Part shown: in pieces, positions 19,940 through 30,791 of the stretch
Position numbering within the stretch: the stretch's first letter is position 1
Layout: every line of letters begins with the position of its first letter
Source of the DNA: Elgaria multicarinata webbii
Lineage: Eukaryota; Chordata; Lepidosauria; Squamata; Anguidae
NCBI RefSeq assembly: GCF_023053635.1
Contig: NC_086183.1
Location: 35,321,501 to 35,385,500, forward strand
DNA length: 64,000 nt
Reading direction: 5' to 3'
Position numbers and translations under genes: made by a program
The notes under the pieces: model-generated
Told to the model about the DNA's origin: nothing
What the model saw: the letters and a program-made list of their open reading frames with translations, nothing else
Databases searched by the model: none

Positions 19940-21840
19940 GCGGGCGGAGTACCTCCTTATTGCCACCGCAGACCAGCCGCTTTCCCCCTGCTGGGGCTTC
20001 ATTTTAACCACAGGCCCCGTCCGCCGACCCCAAGCCCCGCCTCTGGGCGGAGAGAAAGTTTGCCGTGGGTTCGTGCCCACCTTTTCTCACGGGGGACGGC
20101 GGGAGGGATTCCTGCCCATGAAGCTGATGCGCGCGCTTCTCTCCTGGACTTGATTTACTGGGGGAGGTCTGAAGAGTGCCCCCCTTCCCAACGGATTCGT
20201 TCTCCCCGCTGGCTATGCGAATGGTTCCTTCCGATTAGGAGGTGGCCGGCAGAGACAATGGGAGCCGCCAATGCTCGGAACGAACCATTATAGCCAGGGA
20301 AGGGGGGAGCAATGAAAGCCTGAGAGAGAAATGGGAGAATCGAGATGACTTCTTCGTCGGGGCTTAAGGGATAAGCTGGGAAAGGCTCTTAATTGTGTCC
20401 CGGAAAGAAAAGTCAGGAATCCCTGCTTCCCCCCCTCCCCCAAGCTACCTGCCACGGGAGGGGGGAACAGCTGGAGGAGCCCCTTCCAGGACCCCCGCGA
20501 CCCACTTCGAAAACCAGGAGCCCAAAGCGGCCGTCTGGACCGTCCCTTGTCCGGCACTGCGCAGTGCAAATCCCCCTCCAAACCTTTTGTGGGTGGGAAA
20601 GAAGGGTCTGCGCTGCAGCTGGGGCTTCCGGAGCATCCGTCCAGGGCAGCTCCTAGCTTGGGACTTCCTCCGTTGTGCCGAAGGGAGACCCGTCCCTGCA
20701 GGCAGCACCTAGAGAGGCGGGAGGGGAGGGGGCACCCTTGGGTGTTCAGCACCCAGGCCAAGAGGCAAGCCAGACACACCCAGGGCGACCAAACCCCAGG
20801 TGCTTTCTTTGTGTGCAGACAGACCAAATTTTGAGGGTTAAGCTAAAAAAGAAGATGGAATCAAACAATGCAGATCAGATCTTCTAAACCTCTCGATTGT
20901 TCAGCCAACACACAAGTTAACAGATAAATATGCGCCACCCCCATACAACATAATACCTACAGCTCGCCCTGACTCCCACTCTTGCAGAGTGGGCGGTCCC
21001 CGTCCCAGGCCACCAGGCATGACACGAAGGGCACAAAATAAGTGTGTATCCTGAACACACACAAATGACAAAAACTCTCTCTTTGCAAGCTTCCTGGATT
21101 CGCGCTCCTAGAAGACTTGAACGCTGCCCAAGCGAGCAGCTGTTTTCAAGTTTTCCAGATGGAGTCCTGCTCAGCCTTCTCTGCAGAAGTCCTCAGGGGC
21201 CTGGCAAGTGAGGGTCTGGCTGGCCACTGTCCAGAGCTGAGGCCAACGCTGGCCCTTCTTTGGAGGAGATCTGCCTCCAGCGCCTCTCAGTGTCGCATCC
21301 AGGGGCCCAGTGACCTCTGCCACTTTCCATTCCTGACTATTCTTCTTCTTAATCATTTATTTTGTGTGCACGTGCGCTCGCACGCACACGTACACATACA
21401 CCCATAGAGTCAGGGTGGCCGACGTCCATGCCTTTAAGGCGCATGCAGATGAATAGCTGGCCACTGGGTCTGCCCTTTAGGAGCCTAAATACATGGCGGG
21501 AGCCCCCCCCCCCACTCAGCCATTGGCAGCAGCCTAATCCCCAAGCTGCTGTATTCGATGACTGGCGTGGGGCACACGTGCCCAGGTGGGGCATGGACAG
21601 GAAGCCTGCACAACCGTGCCGTGGAAGCCTCCTGCAGCTGGCAGTGCGCTTCTTAGCGCTGCAGCAGAGAGACGACCTTGGCCGCCACCTGCCCCGGTGG
21701 AGGAGAGACGGCGTGCGCTTCTCCTGCACAGGGCCGGTGGGCAGCCTTTGGCTCTTGGTGAAAGGGACCCTTGCGGCTCTGCACTCCCCCTCCTTCCCGC
21801 CTGGTGCCTTTGCACCGCCCTCAGGGCTCTGTACAGCTCA
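19940..21840. other. Intergenic region between PLD3 promoter and HIPK4 3' end
   Basis: GC-rich to 20.7 kb, then mixed. It contains an AC/GT-rich stretch near 21365-21405. I see no conserved coding sequence and no clear repeat family here. Confidence 0.5.
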
Positions 21841-21857
21841 GTCATAGCAAGATGGCT

Positions 21858-21863
21858 TTTATT
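21858..21863 (-). terminator. HIPK4 poly(A) signal
   Basis: AATAAA on the minus strand, 137 bases past the HIPK4 stop codon at 22000-22002. It supports 22000-22185 as a genuine 3'-terminal exon. Confidence 0.7.
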
Positions 21864-21999
21864 AAGCAAGCAGCTTTTGGCAGAGAGGAGGAACACTCTA
21901 TATATTTAATGGCTACAAAGGTATCTGTCCGAGTGGGGCCCCCTGGCCGGGCTGGACTCTCTGCTGCGCTTGCCCTCTTCCGGGGCGAGGGCCCGTGGG

Positions 22000-24900
22000 T
22001 CATTGGTGGCTGGCGATGTGTTGCAGGTAGGGCTGCAGCTGGTGGCAGTTCCGGGGAGCATGCAGCGCACTCTGGAGGTGGCCCCGTTCCATGCCGTGCT
22101 CCACCAGCCAGGCATCATTGGGCAGCCAGGTGTTGGGCCCGGGCAGTGGCGCAGCTGGCTCAAACATCTCGGTCTGCGCTCTCTGCTGGAGAGAAAGGAA
22201 GAGCGTGTTACGGGCCCCACAGCCTTTCCCCTCCCCATGGCCCCATAGCCTTCGCCAGGGGCTGGCCACTTGTGGCCCTCCCGATGTTTTGGCCTACACC
22301 TCTCATTGGCCCTTGCCATTGACTAGGCCAGCTGCGGCTAATGGAGGTATAGAGCAAAACACCTGGAGGGGCACACCTGGTCTCCTCGTGCACAGGGCCG
22401 GCCCCAGAGGACCTTTCCATGGGCGCCAATGAAGCTGCAGTGTGCAATTGGAGGCCCTTTTCCCTGCTGAATATGTTGGTGTCAGTTATGAACTCAACCA
22501 CCGCTATCTGTCCCCATCTTCACACCGCCTCTGACTCACTCATAACGCTGGTCCGAGTCCGTTCCTTTGTGGGATCTCCCACTCTTTATGCCTCTCCTTG
22601 TTTCTGAACTTCTGACAAGCTGCTATTCTCCAAGGCCAGGCTCTTTTCTTCCTCCGCCCCCAGACTGTGGAAGGGCCTGCCGGAGGAGATTCGTCAACTT
22701 AACACTCTCTTTGAGTTTGAGACAGCTCTAAAGGCTAGTCTCTTCCGGTAGGCCTACCCAGATGAATTTTAAACCTAAGAATGTCAAGATGCCCTGATTT
22801 GCTCTCTTAATATTGTATCGGTTTTATATGCTCTTTTAATCAGTTGTATGCGTTTGATTTATATTGTATTGTTGTACTTCATGTTGTTCCCCACCTCGAT
22901 CCAAGGGGAGAGGCAGGTAAGAAATCGTCGTCGTCATCATCCTCTTAGTGCTGCTGAAGGCCGGCCGTACCATGGACGAGCATGAAGCAATGGCCTCAGG
23001 TGGCAGCTTAGTCCCTGTGCTGCAATTCCCATGTGTTGCTATGAAAAGGGGGGGAAGGGAAGCAAGGGAAGTGGGTGTGGGATGCCTGTGAAGGCCACTA
23101 GTGCTTTTGCTCCGGCAGGGGAAATCATCCATAGCCGGGAGTCTGACACCAAGGTCCTTTTGTCAACAGACCGGCCTCTAAAAATGCAGGTCTTCTGTCG
23201 GTGCTCTTCCCTTGTGAGTTGATGCCATTAAATGGTAGCAGCTCACCACGGCCCTGCGCCACCCCCAAACGCACTCCTCCTCCACTCAGTACTTTTCTCT
23301 GCGTGAAGCTTCGCCACAGTTGCGCGGGCAGCAGATGATCACAATGTGCGATCAGGTGGTTGCAATGCCCTCTACGTGGGGCTGCCCTGGGGCTTGGTCC
23401 GGAAGCGGTGCCTGGCCCAGACCGCAGTGGCGAGGCGGCTAGTAACTGGGGCCACTTTCCGACAGCGAGCTACACCTTAGAGAAAAGAACTGCCCTGGCT
23501 GCCCATAAGCAGCTGTTGATAGCCCTGCATAAATCTGAATAATAAAATCAACAAAATAAATCTCAAATATTCTAGTCTTGAACATGCTTCCTGCTACTCT
23601 TCTGGCGTCTGTTTTTACCATCTACTTTCTCTCTCTGTCCAGGAATGTTTGGGCCTCGATGCCATACTATCTGGAAGCCAACAACGGTCTGGAGGGGAGT
23701 AGTGGAGGAGTCCGAAAAGGCCCAGAAAGGTAACGGGAGATGCTTCCTTCAACAGCAAGGAGCCAAAATGGCCAAGAAATAAATATGTGCAGGGCAATGA
23801 TCGGTATCAGAAAGAGATAGAAAAAATAGTGGAAGCCAAGCAGGAGGCACGAAAGATGGGACTCAGTACATCTGCTGAGGTGTGTTTTTTCTCCAAAGCA
23901 GATGCTACTTGGTGGAGAAGGCGCAAAGCCATGGCTGAAGACGGCCTCGGCCTCATGGGCAAAAGGGGTCGTTCATCATGCAGCCTAGAACTCTCTTGCC
24001 ATCTACGCTTTTCTGGGAGGGGGAGGGGGAGGGGGAAGGGGAGGAAAGAGCAGACGACTCTCTTTCAGGCAGTCCTTGGGCCATATGAGTTAGTCAGTTG
24101 CTAACTCATATGGCGCCATATGAGCGCCAACGTTGTGTTCTTTTCTACACCATTGCTCCTGGAAGCCTTCCCTTGATGACCAGATGCGGTTCACTTTGCA
24201 TCTTGCTTCTTTTAAATATATATATATATATATTAATGTGTTTTTATTCTGTTTTTATTTTATTCTATCTTGTACGCCGCTCCAAAATTTTGAATGGGGA
24301 GTGGTATATAAATATGGTAAATAAACAAATAAGTGTCTGGGTGCTGTTTATTTCTTTTATTGTGTTTTTAATTTTTTGGTTTTATGTTATGTTTTAATTA
24401 AGATTTGGTTTATAATCTGTATTTGATTGTTGGCCGCCTTGAGCAACGTTTTTTAGTGGAAAGGCAAGATCTAAACGAACCAGTAATAAACTCCCAAAGT
24501 GACGCTATTGGTGGACCTTCCCTTGCAGGGTCTTCTTCTCTGGGTGGTTGCAGGGTCCTGGCATCTCTGCTCGGGCCCCTGCATCCGTCCGCTTAGGCTC
24601 CATTTATGTCACCATGGCAACGTAGCACCGGCTACTGCCAATACTCTGATTTAACCAAATGATTAATTGTGTGCCAGGATCACAGCACACCACCTCCTGG
24701 CTCAGGCTGGGTTAGAAAGCTCCCAAAGAGGTGGTTACACAATTTCAACGCAGGCCTGAGGTGCCTTCTTGGGATTTTCAAGAGACCCATCCCAGATCCC
24801 TTGCCTGAAAAGTGTTGACTCAGCACTTCCACATAAAAAGGTTTGCTCGAGGTTCCTCCTCACCGGTGAGCTGCCCCACAGCCCTTCTGCCTTCCCCAGA

Positions 24901-26582
24901 GGCATTCCACAAAGAGCGCCCGTTACCTGAGTGGAGGGTGAAAGCACCAGGCCCTTGGGGTAGCTGAGATCCTCCCTCCCGTTGGACTCTGGCAGGGAGG
25001 CGGTGCTGCTCTTGCTCTCCTTCTCCCACTTCGGCATGTCTTTGGGCGAGTATTGCCCCAGCAGGATCAGGTTTTCAAAGGTGGGGTCCGTCTTGGCGTG
25101 GTGAGAGGCCTTGCGGTGCTTGGGGCTGCCGTGTCGGTTCCTGTAGTAGGCTGGGATGGGCTCTTGCTGGGCCTGGTCATCTCTCAGCTGGAGGGTGGGG
25201 TGGGCAGGCTTGCCCTGGCCAGAGATGGCCTCTGCGGGGCCAGGGAGGGGCTCGTAAGGCCCTCCTGTGCTGGGCCCTTCGCCCCACACTTTCAGGGGCA
25301 CCTCCCGGCTGGCCTCGGCAATGCTGAGGTCGTCCATTTGGCTGGTGGTCCTTTGGATGCCGTGGGAGCCCTCCTCCTTGTAGGGCTCTTGTGCCGAGTA
25401 GAAGCGCTCCTCGTCCAGGGCGCTGCTGTACAGCTGCATTTGTTCGTCCTCGGTGGCCTTGCCGTGGTTGGGCAGCGACTCGTGGAGGCTCCTCAGGCAG
25501 AACTGGTAGTACTGGGTGAGGTCGTAGTTCTGCTTGAGTGGCTGCGTGGAGATGTAGGGGTGCTTCAGGGCCGCGCCGGGGGCGATGCGCTCATGGGAGT
25601 CCCAGGTCAGCATCCTCTTGATGAGCTCCACCATGCTCCGGAGGTCAAAGTATTCGGCCAAGGCCTCGGTATCCGGGTAGATCATCTTGTGGATATTCAC
25701 GGTCTCCATCTGGTCCAGGGACTTCAGCACATACTTCCTCCTCTCCACGGACTTCACCTTGGTATCTGCCAGGTACTCCGCCGGGGTTTTCAACTGCCAA
25801 GAATTGGCCATCTCTGGGTGGGGGCTCCGTTTGAAGAAGAGGTGGGCCTTCCTGGCTGCATTGAGAAGGGTGGGCCGGGGCATCCTTTGGGTCTCACAGA
25901 TGTACCGGATCTGGTCGTACTCGTTGTTCCCCGGGTACAGGGGCCAGCCCAGGTGCAGCTCTGCCATCACACAGCCCAGGGACCACACGTCCACCTTCTC
26001 ACAGAAGGGCAGTCCGAGCAGTATCTCCGGTGCCCGGTAGAATCGGGACTGGATGTATGGCTCCTTGACGTAACGCACCTCGTTGAAGATGCTGGCTGAG
26101 CCGAAGTCAATCACCTTGATGCGGAACGGAAACCTCACCTGATCAACCAGCATGATGTTCTCCGGTTTCAGGTCTGCGTGGATGATAGAAAGCTCTTTCA
26201 GCTTGGCCAGGGCTCTCAGCACCTGCGTGGTCACCGTCCGGATGTGCCGGACTGGCAGAGGGGAGAAGTTGTGCTCTTTCTGGAAGTCAAAGAGGTTTTG
26301 CTCCAACAGCTCAAAGACCAGGTAGAACTTGAGCTCATCGTGGAAGAACTCGTGGAATTGGACGATGTGCGACTCCTCCGAGTCCACCTCCGACATGGTC
26401 TGGAGCAGCTTCAGCTCGTTCTTGATGATTCGGCTGCGGTAGGAGTCATACTTCAGGATTTTTATGGCTACCATCTCCCCCGTGCTCCGTTTCCAGCTTT
26501 TCACCACTTCCCCAAATGTGCCCTTCCCCAGGATCTCAAAAACGTCATAGAAGTCTGAATCTGACTCGATTGTGACCATCAT
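22000..26582 (-). CDS. HIPK4: HIPK4, homeodomain-interacting protein kinase 4
   Basis: Two coding exons: 24927-26582 and 22000-22185, joined in phase 0 (donor CAG|GTAACG, acceptor TCTCCAG). Starting at the ATG at 26580-26582 (a second ATG follows directly) the product is 613 residues; human HIPK4 has 616. Kinase signatures: glycine loop LGKGTFGEV (18-26), lysine AIK (41), catalytic HADLKPEN (135-142), DFG (159-161) and the DYRK/HIPK activation loop YIQSRFYRAPE (176-186). The C-terminus QPYLQHIASHQ matches the human SFLQHVTGHH end. HIPK4 is a cytoplasmic serine/threonine kinase expressed mainly in testis and needed for normal sperm-head shaping in mouse. The frame of the large exon runs on to a stop at 24735, but that extension is intron. 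It lies between PLD3 and PRX, as in human. Confidence 0.95.
22600..22945 (+). mobile_element. L2-like LINE 3' end
   Basis: It encodes the typical LINE C-terminus (APRLWKGLPEEIRQLNTLFE, ending LKASLFR and stop near 22751), then an AT-rich 3' UTR with CACCTCGATCCAAGGGGAG and a (GTC/ATC)n tail near 22927-22942. Confidence 0.8.
23345..23560 (+). mobile_element. L2-like LINE coding fragment
   Basis: The phrase CAATGCCCTCTACGTGGGGC and the downstream GAGGCGGCTAGTAACTGGGG correspond to the NALYVGLP and ARLLTG segments of squamate L2-like reverse transcriptases. Decayed. Confidence 0.6.
24100..24490 (+). mobile_element. Two LINE-like 3' tails in tandem
   Basis: The first ends with GGGGAGTGGTATATAAATAT and AAATAAACAAATAA (about 24270-24332). 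The second carries GGCCGCCTTGAGCAACG and ends with AATAAACTC (about 24432-24491). Both phrases are typical of L2/CR1-clade 3' ends. An (AT)n run lies at about 24216-24234. Confidence 0.6.
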
Positions 26583-28500
26583 TCTGTGCTTGCCCAAGCT
26601 CAGAAACACGGGTGCAAAGTGGCTTCTGACAAAGAGAGGTTGAGCCGCCTTGGAGCCAAGAGAACCCCCAGCCCCTCTCTGGAACAAGAAGTGATGCAAC
26701 AGTCAGCTCGGTTCCAAAGTTGCCACGTTCAGAAGGTTCTGTTATGGAGGCAGCTGGCCTGCTCCGCTTTGGCATCACCGAGAGCCCTTCCCCTGACAGG
26801 GAATTATTTTCTGATCATGTGAAAGTGGGTCAAAGCACCAGCAAGGGGACCCCCCACACACACACCATCTCCTCCAAATGATAACTCTTTGCTATAGCAC
26901 CAGAATTGGGGTCCCACATGCTTACTTTTTAAATGGATGCATTTTAAGAGGGAGCCAGGGATGGGGATGAAGACCTCTTGTCAGGGGTGAAGGTGGACCC
27001 CCATGCGGGAAGTTCTTCCTTTATTGCTCCCCCCACCCTTGAAGTTTAGAACGTATTTTGAGTGGATGAAAACTAAAGCGTCTCTAGCATTGATCAAGAA
27101 AATGCTGGTCATCGGTACGGTATATTCAGTGGGGCAAACTGGCCTCTTGAAGGAGGCTGTAGGCCCAGGCAGCATCTGCCGTTGCCATCTGCTTTTGCTC
27201 TGCTTGACCTCTTTTGAGTCAAAGGGGGGAAAGGGGCTCGGGGACACTGCAGACGAAAGCTTGGGTTTTGCCTGTACGAAGGGAAGCCTTGGAGAGAAGG
27301 GGAGAGAGAGATCTCTCCGCACCAACCCCAATTTTATCACACGGGATGATTTTATATGCTTTTTCAAAGTTGTCAAGGTGAACACAAGCACACTGTTGCC
27401 CTTGTGGACTTCTCATTGGGGCACTGTGGGGACAGGAAGCTGGACTTGATGGGCTTTTGGTCTAATCCAGCATCAGGGCTCCTCTTATGGTGGTAAAAAT
27501 GAAGATGGTAGCCATTGAATTGGGTGCTATGGAAAAGTGAATCCAAGGCCAACATGAGGTCCTCACTCTCTCCAAAGGTCTCTCACACTCATGGCACTGA
27601 CACAAAGTCCTCCAGAGGCCCAGCAAACACTACGCCAGAGGCACTGGGGGCGGAATACACTGGCCAGGCGGTTCAAGCAAGGCACACGCCCCAGCCGGGA
27701 GAGGGCTGAATCTCTCGGTAGCCCAGTCTGGCCGCCTTAGAATCATAGAATAGCAGAGTTGGAAGGGGCCTACAAGGCCATAGAGTCCAACCTCCTGCTC
27801 AATGCAGGAATCCACCCTAAAGCATCCCTGACAGATGGTTGTCTTCCATCAGTACAGATGTGGGGCTCCAGCTCTTGTCCCTCACAAAGATGCACCTATT
27901 GACGGTGCACTGGGATCCGGTGGCCTCTCTCCCTGAGCATCCTGTCTCCAGCAGTGGCCAGCATCAGATCCATGTGCAGGGATGTAAAAGGCCTTGCGTG
28001 CACGCACAGACACACATGGATGGAGTTTCTCCTGCTTATTCAATTGCTTGGTTCTGCTGCTTCCACCAGCAGGCTGTGACAAGAAGAGACCGTGTTCGGC
28101 CCCCAAAGTGCACAGTGCAGCCCCGGGCATATCTTGAAGAGCAAGTGGCATCATGTGGACACCATCTTCTTCCTTAGGAAGAAAGGTCTTTATGTTGGAG
28201 CTTAAAAAAATAAATGCCCTGCTTTGGAAATGATGCCCAAAGGGATGTGAAAGTGGTTTATAAATGTCTGAATCTCCAGAGACACCCCTGTTTGCAACCA
28301 TCAGACCCAGCAGCTCTCTGACTACTTTGTAAATACCAGCCGGTTGAAGGGCTGCCCCAAGGCCTGTGCTAAAGTAGAGGAGGGTGTCCGAGGGTGAGCG
28401 TAAACGCACAGGAATGTTCCCCACACCCAATCACCACCAAAAAAACACACCAAAACAAAACGAAAAACCTTGGCAAAGATGATGCAAAAAGCAATACGGT
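26583..28500. other. HIPK4 upstream region and intergenic DNA
   Basis: The frame of HIPK4 stays open upstream to 26699 without a family match, so it is taken as 5' UTR. A LINE/SINE-like piece with the phrase TCTAATCCAGCATCAGGGCT lies at about 27420-27488, and a CR1 end at 27738-27850. No further coding sequence was recognised. Confidence 0.55.
27738..27850 (-). mobile_element. CR1 3' end, minus strand
   Basis: Begins with ATCATAGAATAGCAGAGTTG, the reverse complement of the CR1 tail, and continues with the matching 3' UTR (reading CATCTGTCAGGGATGCTTTA on the minus strand). Confidence 0.88.
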
Positions 28501-28513
28501 TAGTCCACAGATT

Positions 28514-28600
28514 TTTATTCAGACCCAGAATAGAAAAAAAGCAGCAGCAGTACAGTGTATCAGAGATACAATGTAACATCTTTATTTATTTGTTTATTTA
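28514..28600 (-). terminator. Candidate PRX poly(A) signals
   Basis: AATAAA hexamers on the minus strand at 28514-28519 and several at 28581-28599. If used, they would give PRX a 3' UTR of about 2.2 kb. An earlier site may also exist; I saw none that was clearer. Confidence 0.35.
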
Positions 28601-30791
28601 AAAGAAATTAAACATACAATCTGGCAAAGAGGCAGTTACTGGAAAATGTTTAGCGGCAAAAATAGAAGCCCATCACAGCAGGCATGTGTTGTTAAAAATT
28701 AAGAGTAAAAGATTTCTGTACATCTCAGAGCAACAAGAAATGACTTCTGCCCCCTCCTCATTCGAGAGACTGCAGACCCCCCCTCCCCCACCGTGGTTCT
28801 TCCTGGCCTAAACACAGCCCCTGCTCTGCACGTGCTCCCTTCCCTCAAACAAATGAAACCGGACTCTTTGCATGGAACTAACAAGGCCCTTTGCAGTTGC
28901 GGGGCTGGAATAGCCTTGGGCCCACTGAAAATTAAGTCACTGGGGCGGGGGGGGGGGGCAAGGCAGGGGAGACCCCCCCTCTTTATTCAAGTAAAATGGG
29001 CTCTACTGCTGACACTGACATGACTGCAACTTATGGGTGGGGCAGGGGAGAGAGGAAACCAAGGCAGAGCTCGGCATGGCCCCCCTGACTCCCGCCCCCA
29101 CCCCCAGAAAGAGGCTGTTTTCTCTCCCCATTCAGGAAGGTGGGAGAGAGGGCAGGGCACCATGCAAAGAGGGCTGGAGAGAGGGAGGGACGGAGGGAGG
29201 GGAGGGGAGGGCTTCTGAGCTCAAGGTGCCAGCATGCGACCTGGGCCCTGGGAAGTGGGGAGCTCTCCCATGCAACTTCCTTTTGCTCTACCCCCCCCCC
29301 CCCCGGTGCCCAAAGCCAATTCCAGCTCACCTCACCTGGAGCCAGCTTGACAAGCACCCCCAAAACCGTAGGACACAACCCTCCAGGCACATTATTATTA
29401 TTATTATTTATTTATATAGCACCATCAATGTACATGGTGCTGGAGAGACGCAGAACTGAATGTGTCCTCCACATGCCAGGACCAAGATCTCCTGCAATCC
29501 AGCTTCCCCTAATAACCAAGTTAGCAAGGTCATTTCCATCTTTGAAAAGGTCCCTGTACTGACCACAGTCCTCTCCTCTCCATGGTTGCTTCCAGATGAG
29601 GCATTTAGGGTGCCCTCGTCCTGCCTCATTCACCAATGTTGATGGGGGAGGGGGGGTCTGGATTGTATCTCCTTCCAGTAGTTACATACAGACACACACA
29701 GTCTGCATTCAGACAACGCTTTAGTCAATGGTGGGTTAATAGACAACTCACAGTTGGTTATTTTGCAAGTACTCCCCACACAACATGTTCCTACACAACT
29801 ATGGAGTGGTTGGGGCTGGTGTCGAGTGGACTAATAGTCAACCCGGTGTTTGACTGACACAGCCCCCGCCCCTCTCCCTGCTCTCCCTCCTCCTGGTGCT
29901 ATCCCAACAGCCTCTGTGAGTTGTGCCGGCTGTAGCAGAGCGTCCAGTGTGGTTTTGGCCACTCTTGCCCAGGAACTTTGTTGCCAGCCAAAACAGTCCC
30001 CTCGACCTTGCAAAATAGTCCACTGAGCCCGACAGACCACACACTAACCAACTGCTGACCACTCAACTGATGGTTGACTACTTAAACCACTGTTGGTTAT
30101 CATGTTGTCTGAACCCAGCAGTGTTTTCTTACCACGTCTTCCATCTTTTTCCTTAACGCAGAAGTCCGTAAAGGAGAAAAAGAGAGAAGAACTGTACAAG
30201 GCCTCGTAATTTCTAGCCCTCCATCTGGAAGCACCAAAATGCCCTCTTCTCCTCCCCCCACCCCTGGAATTCTTAACTTAAGTTGTATAAAAGCAGCCAC
30301 TGAGGTAAAGGGGGGAAGAGGACCAGGTCTTCCAAAGCGCCCTTCATCGATGGTTAGGTGTCAATGTCAGGTAAAGGGCACGAAGCGTTCCAAGCAAGCC
30401 TGCCCCCCAAATCGAATTCTAACCCCAAAGTCAGAAAGCGTCAAAGGCCAAGAGAGGGGGGGGGAACTGGAGGGTTAGCTGCTTGCCAGGTCCTTCTTGG
30501 GGGCTGGAAGGGGGCAGTTTAAGACCGAAAGAGGAGCCAGCAAGCGGCACGGGAACATTCATTCACATTGAGAAAACGGCGCCCGGCCATGGAGCTGCAG
30601 TGGCCTCCATGGAGGGACTGGCAAAGGGAACGGAGGCCACCATACGGGGGGGGGGACCCAGACGCTTCCCTCCCCCCCCTGCCCAGTGCCAAGGCCGCCC
30701 CCTCCCCTTGTGGTTAGTGCGAAACATGACAGAGGAAGAAAGCGTGACCGAGAGCAAGGGCCGCCTTGCCGGGCGTGCAGGAGGGCCCACC
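28601..30791 (-). other. Probable PRX 3' UTR and downstream region
   Basis: No coding sequence on either strand. It contains a minus-strand LINE-like tail at 29393-29450 (same family as 9233 and 13286), several G or C homopolymers, and purine-rich runs near 29160-29215. The UTR extent is an inference. Confidence 0.45.
29393..29450 (-). mobile_element. LINE-like 3' tail, minus strand
   Basis: ATT/ATTT repeats followed by AGCACCATCAATGTACATGG, the reverse complement of the family seen at 13286-13406. Confidence 0.6.

Larger units (their letters stand above)
22186..24926 (-). other. HIPK4 last intron, filled with LINE fragments
   Basis: A 2.74-kb intron separating the large kinase exon from the terminal exon. 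It contains a decayed foldback repeat (22265-22335), a GGGCCGG-type repeat start near 22395 and near 22965, and several L2-like LINE ends on the plus strand. No host coding sequence was seen. Confidence 0.7.

Noticed and set aside
25053-26099. A 348-codon plus-strand open frame
   Set aside because: It is the antisense shadow of the HIPK4 kinase exon; no start context, splice signals or protein features support it.
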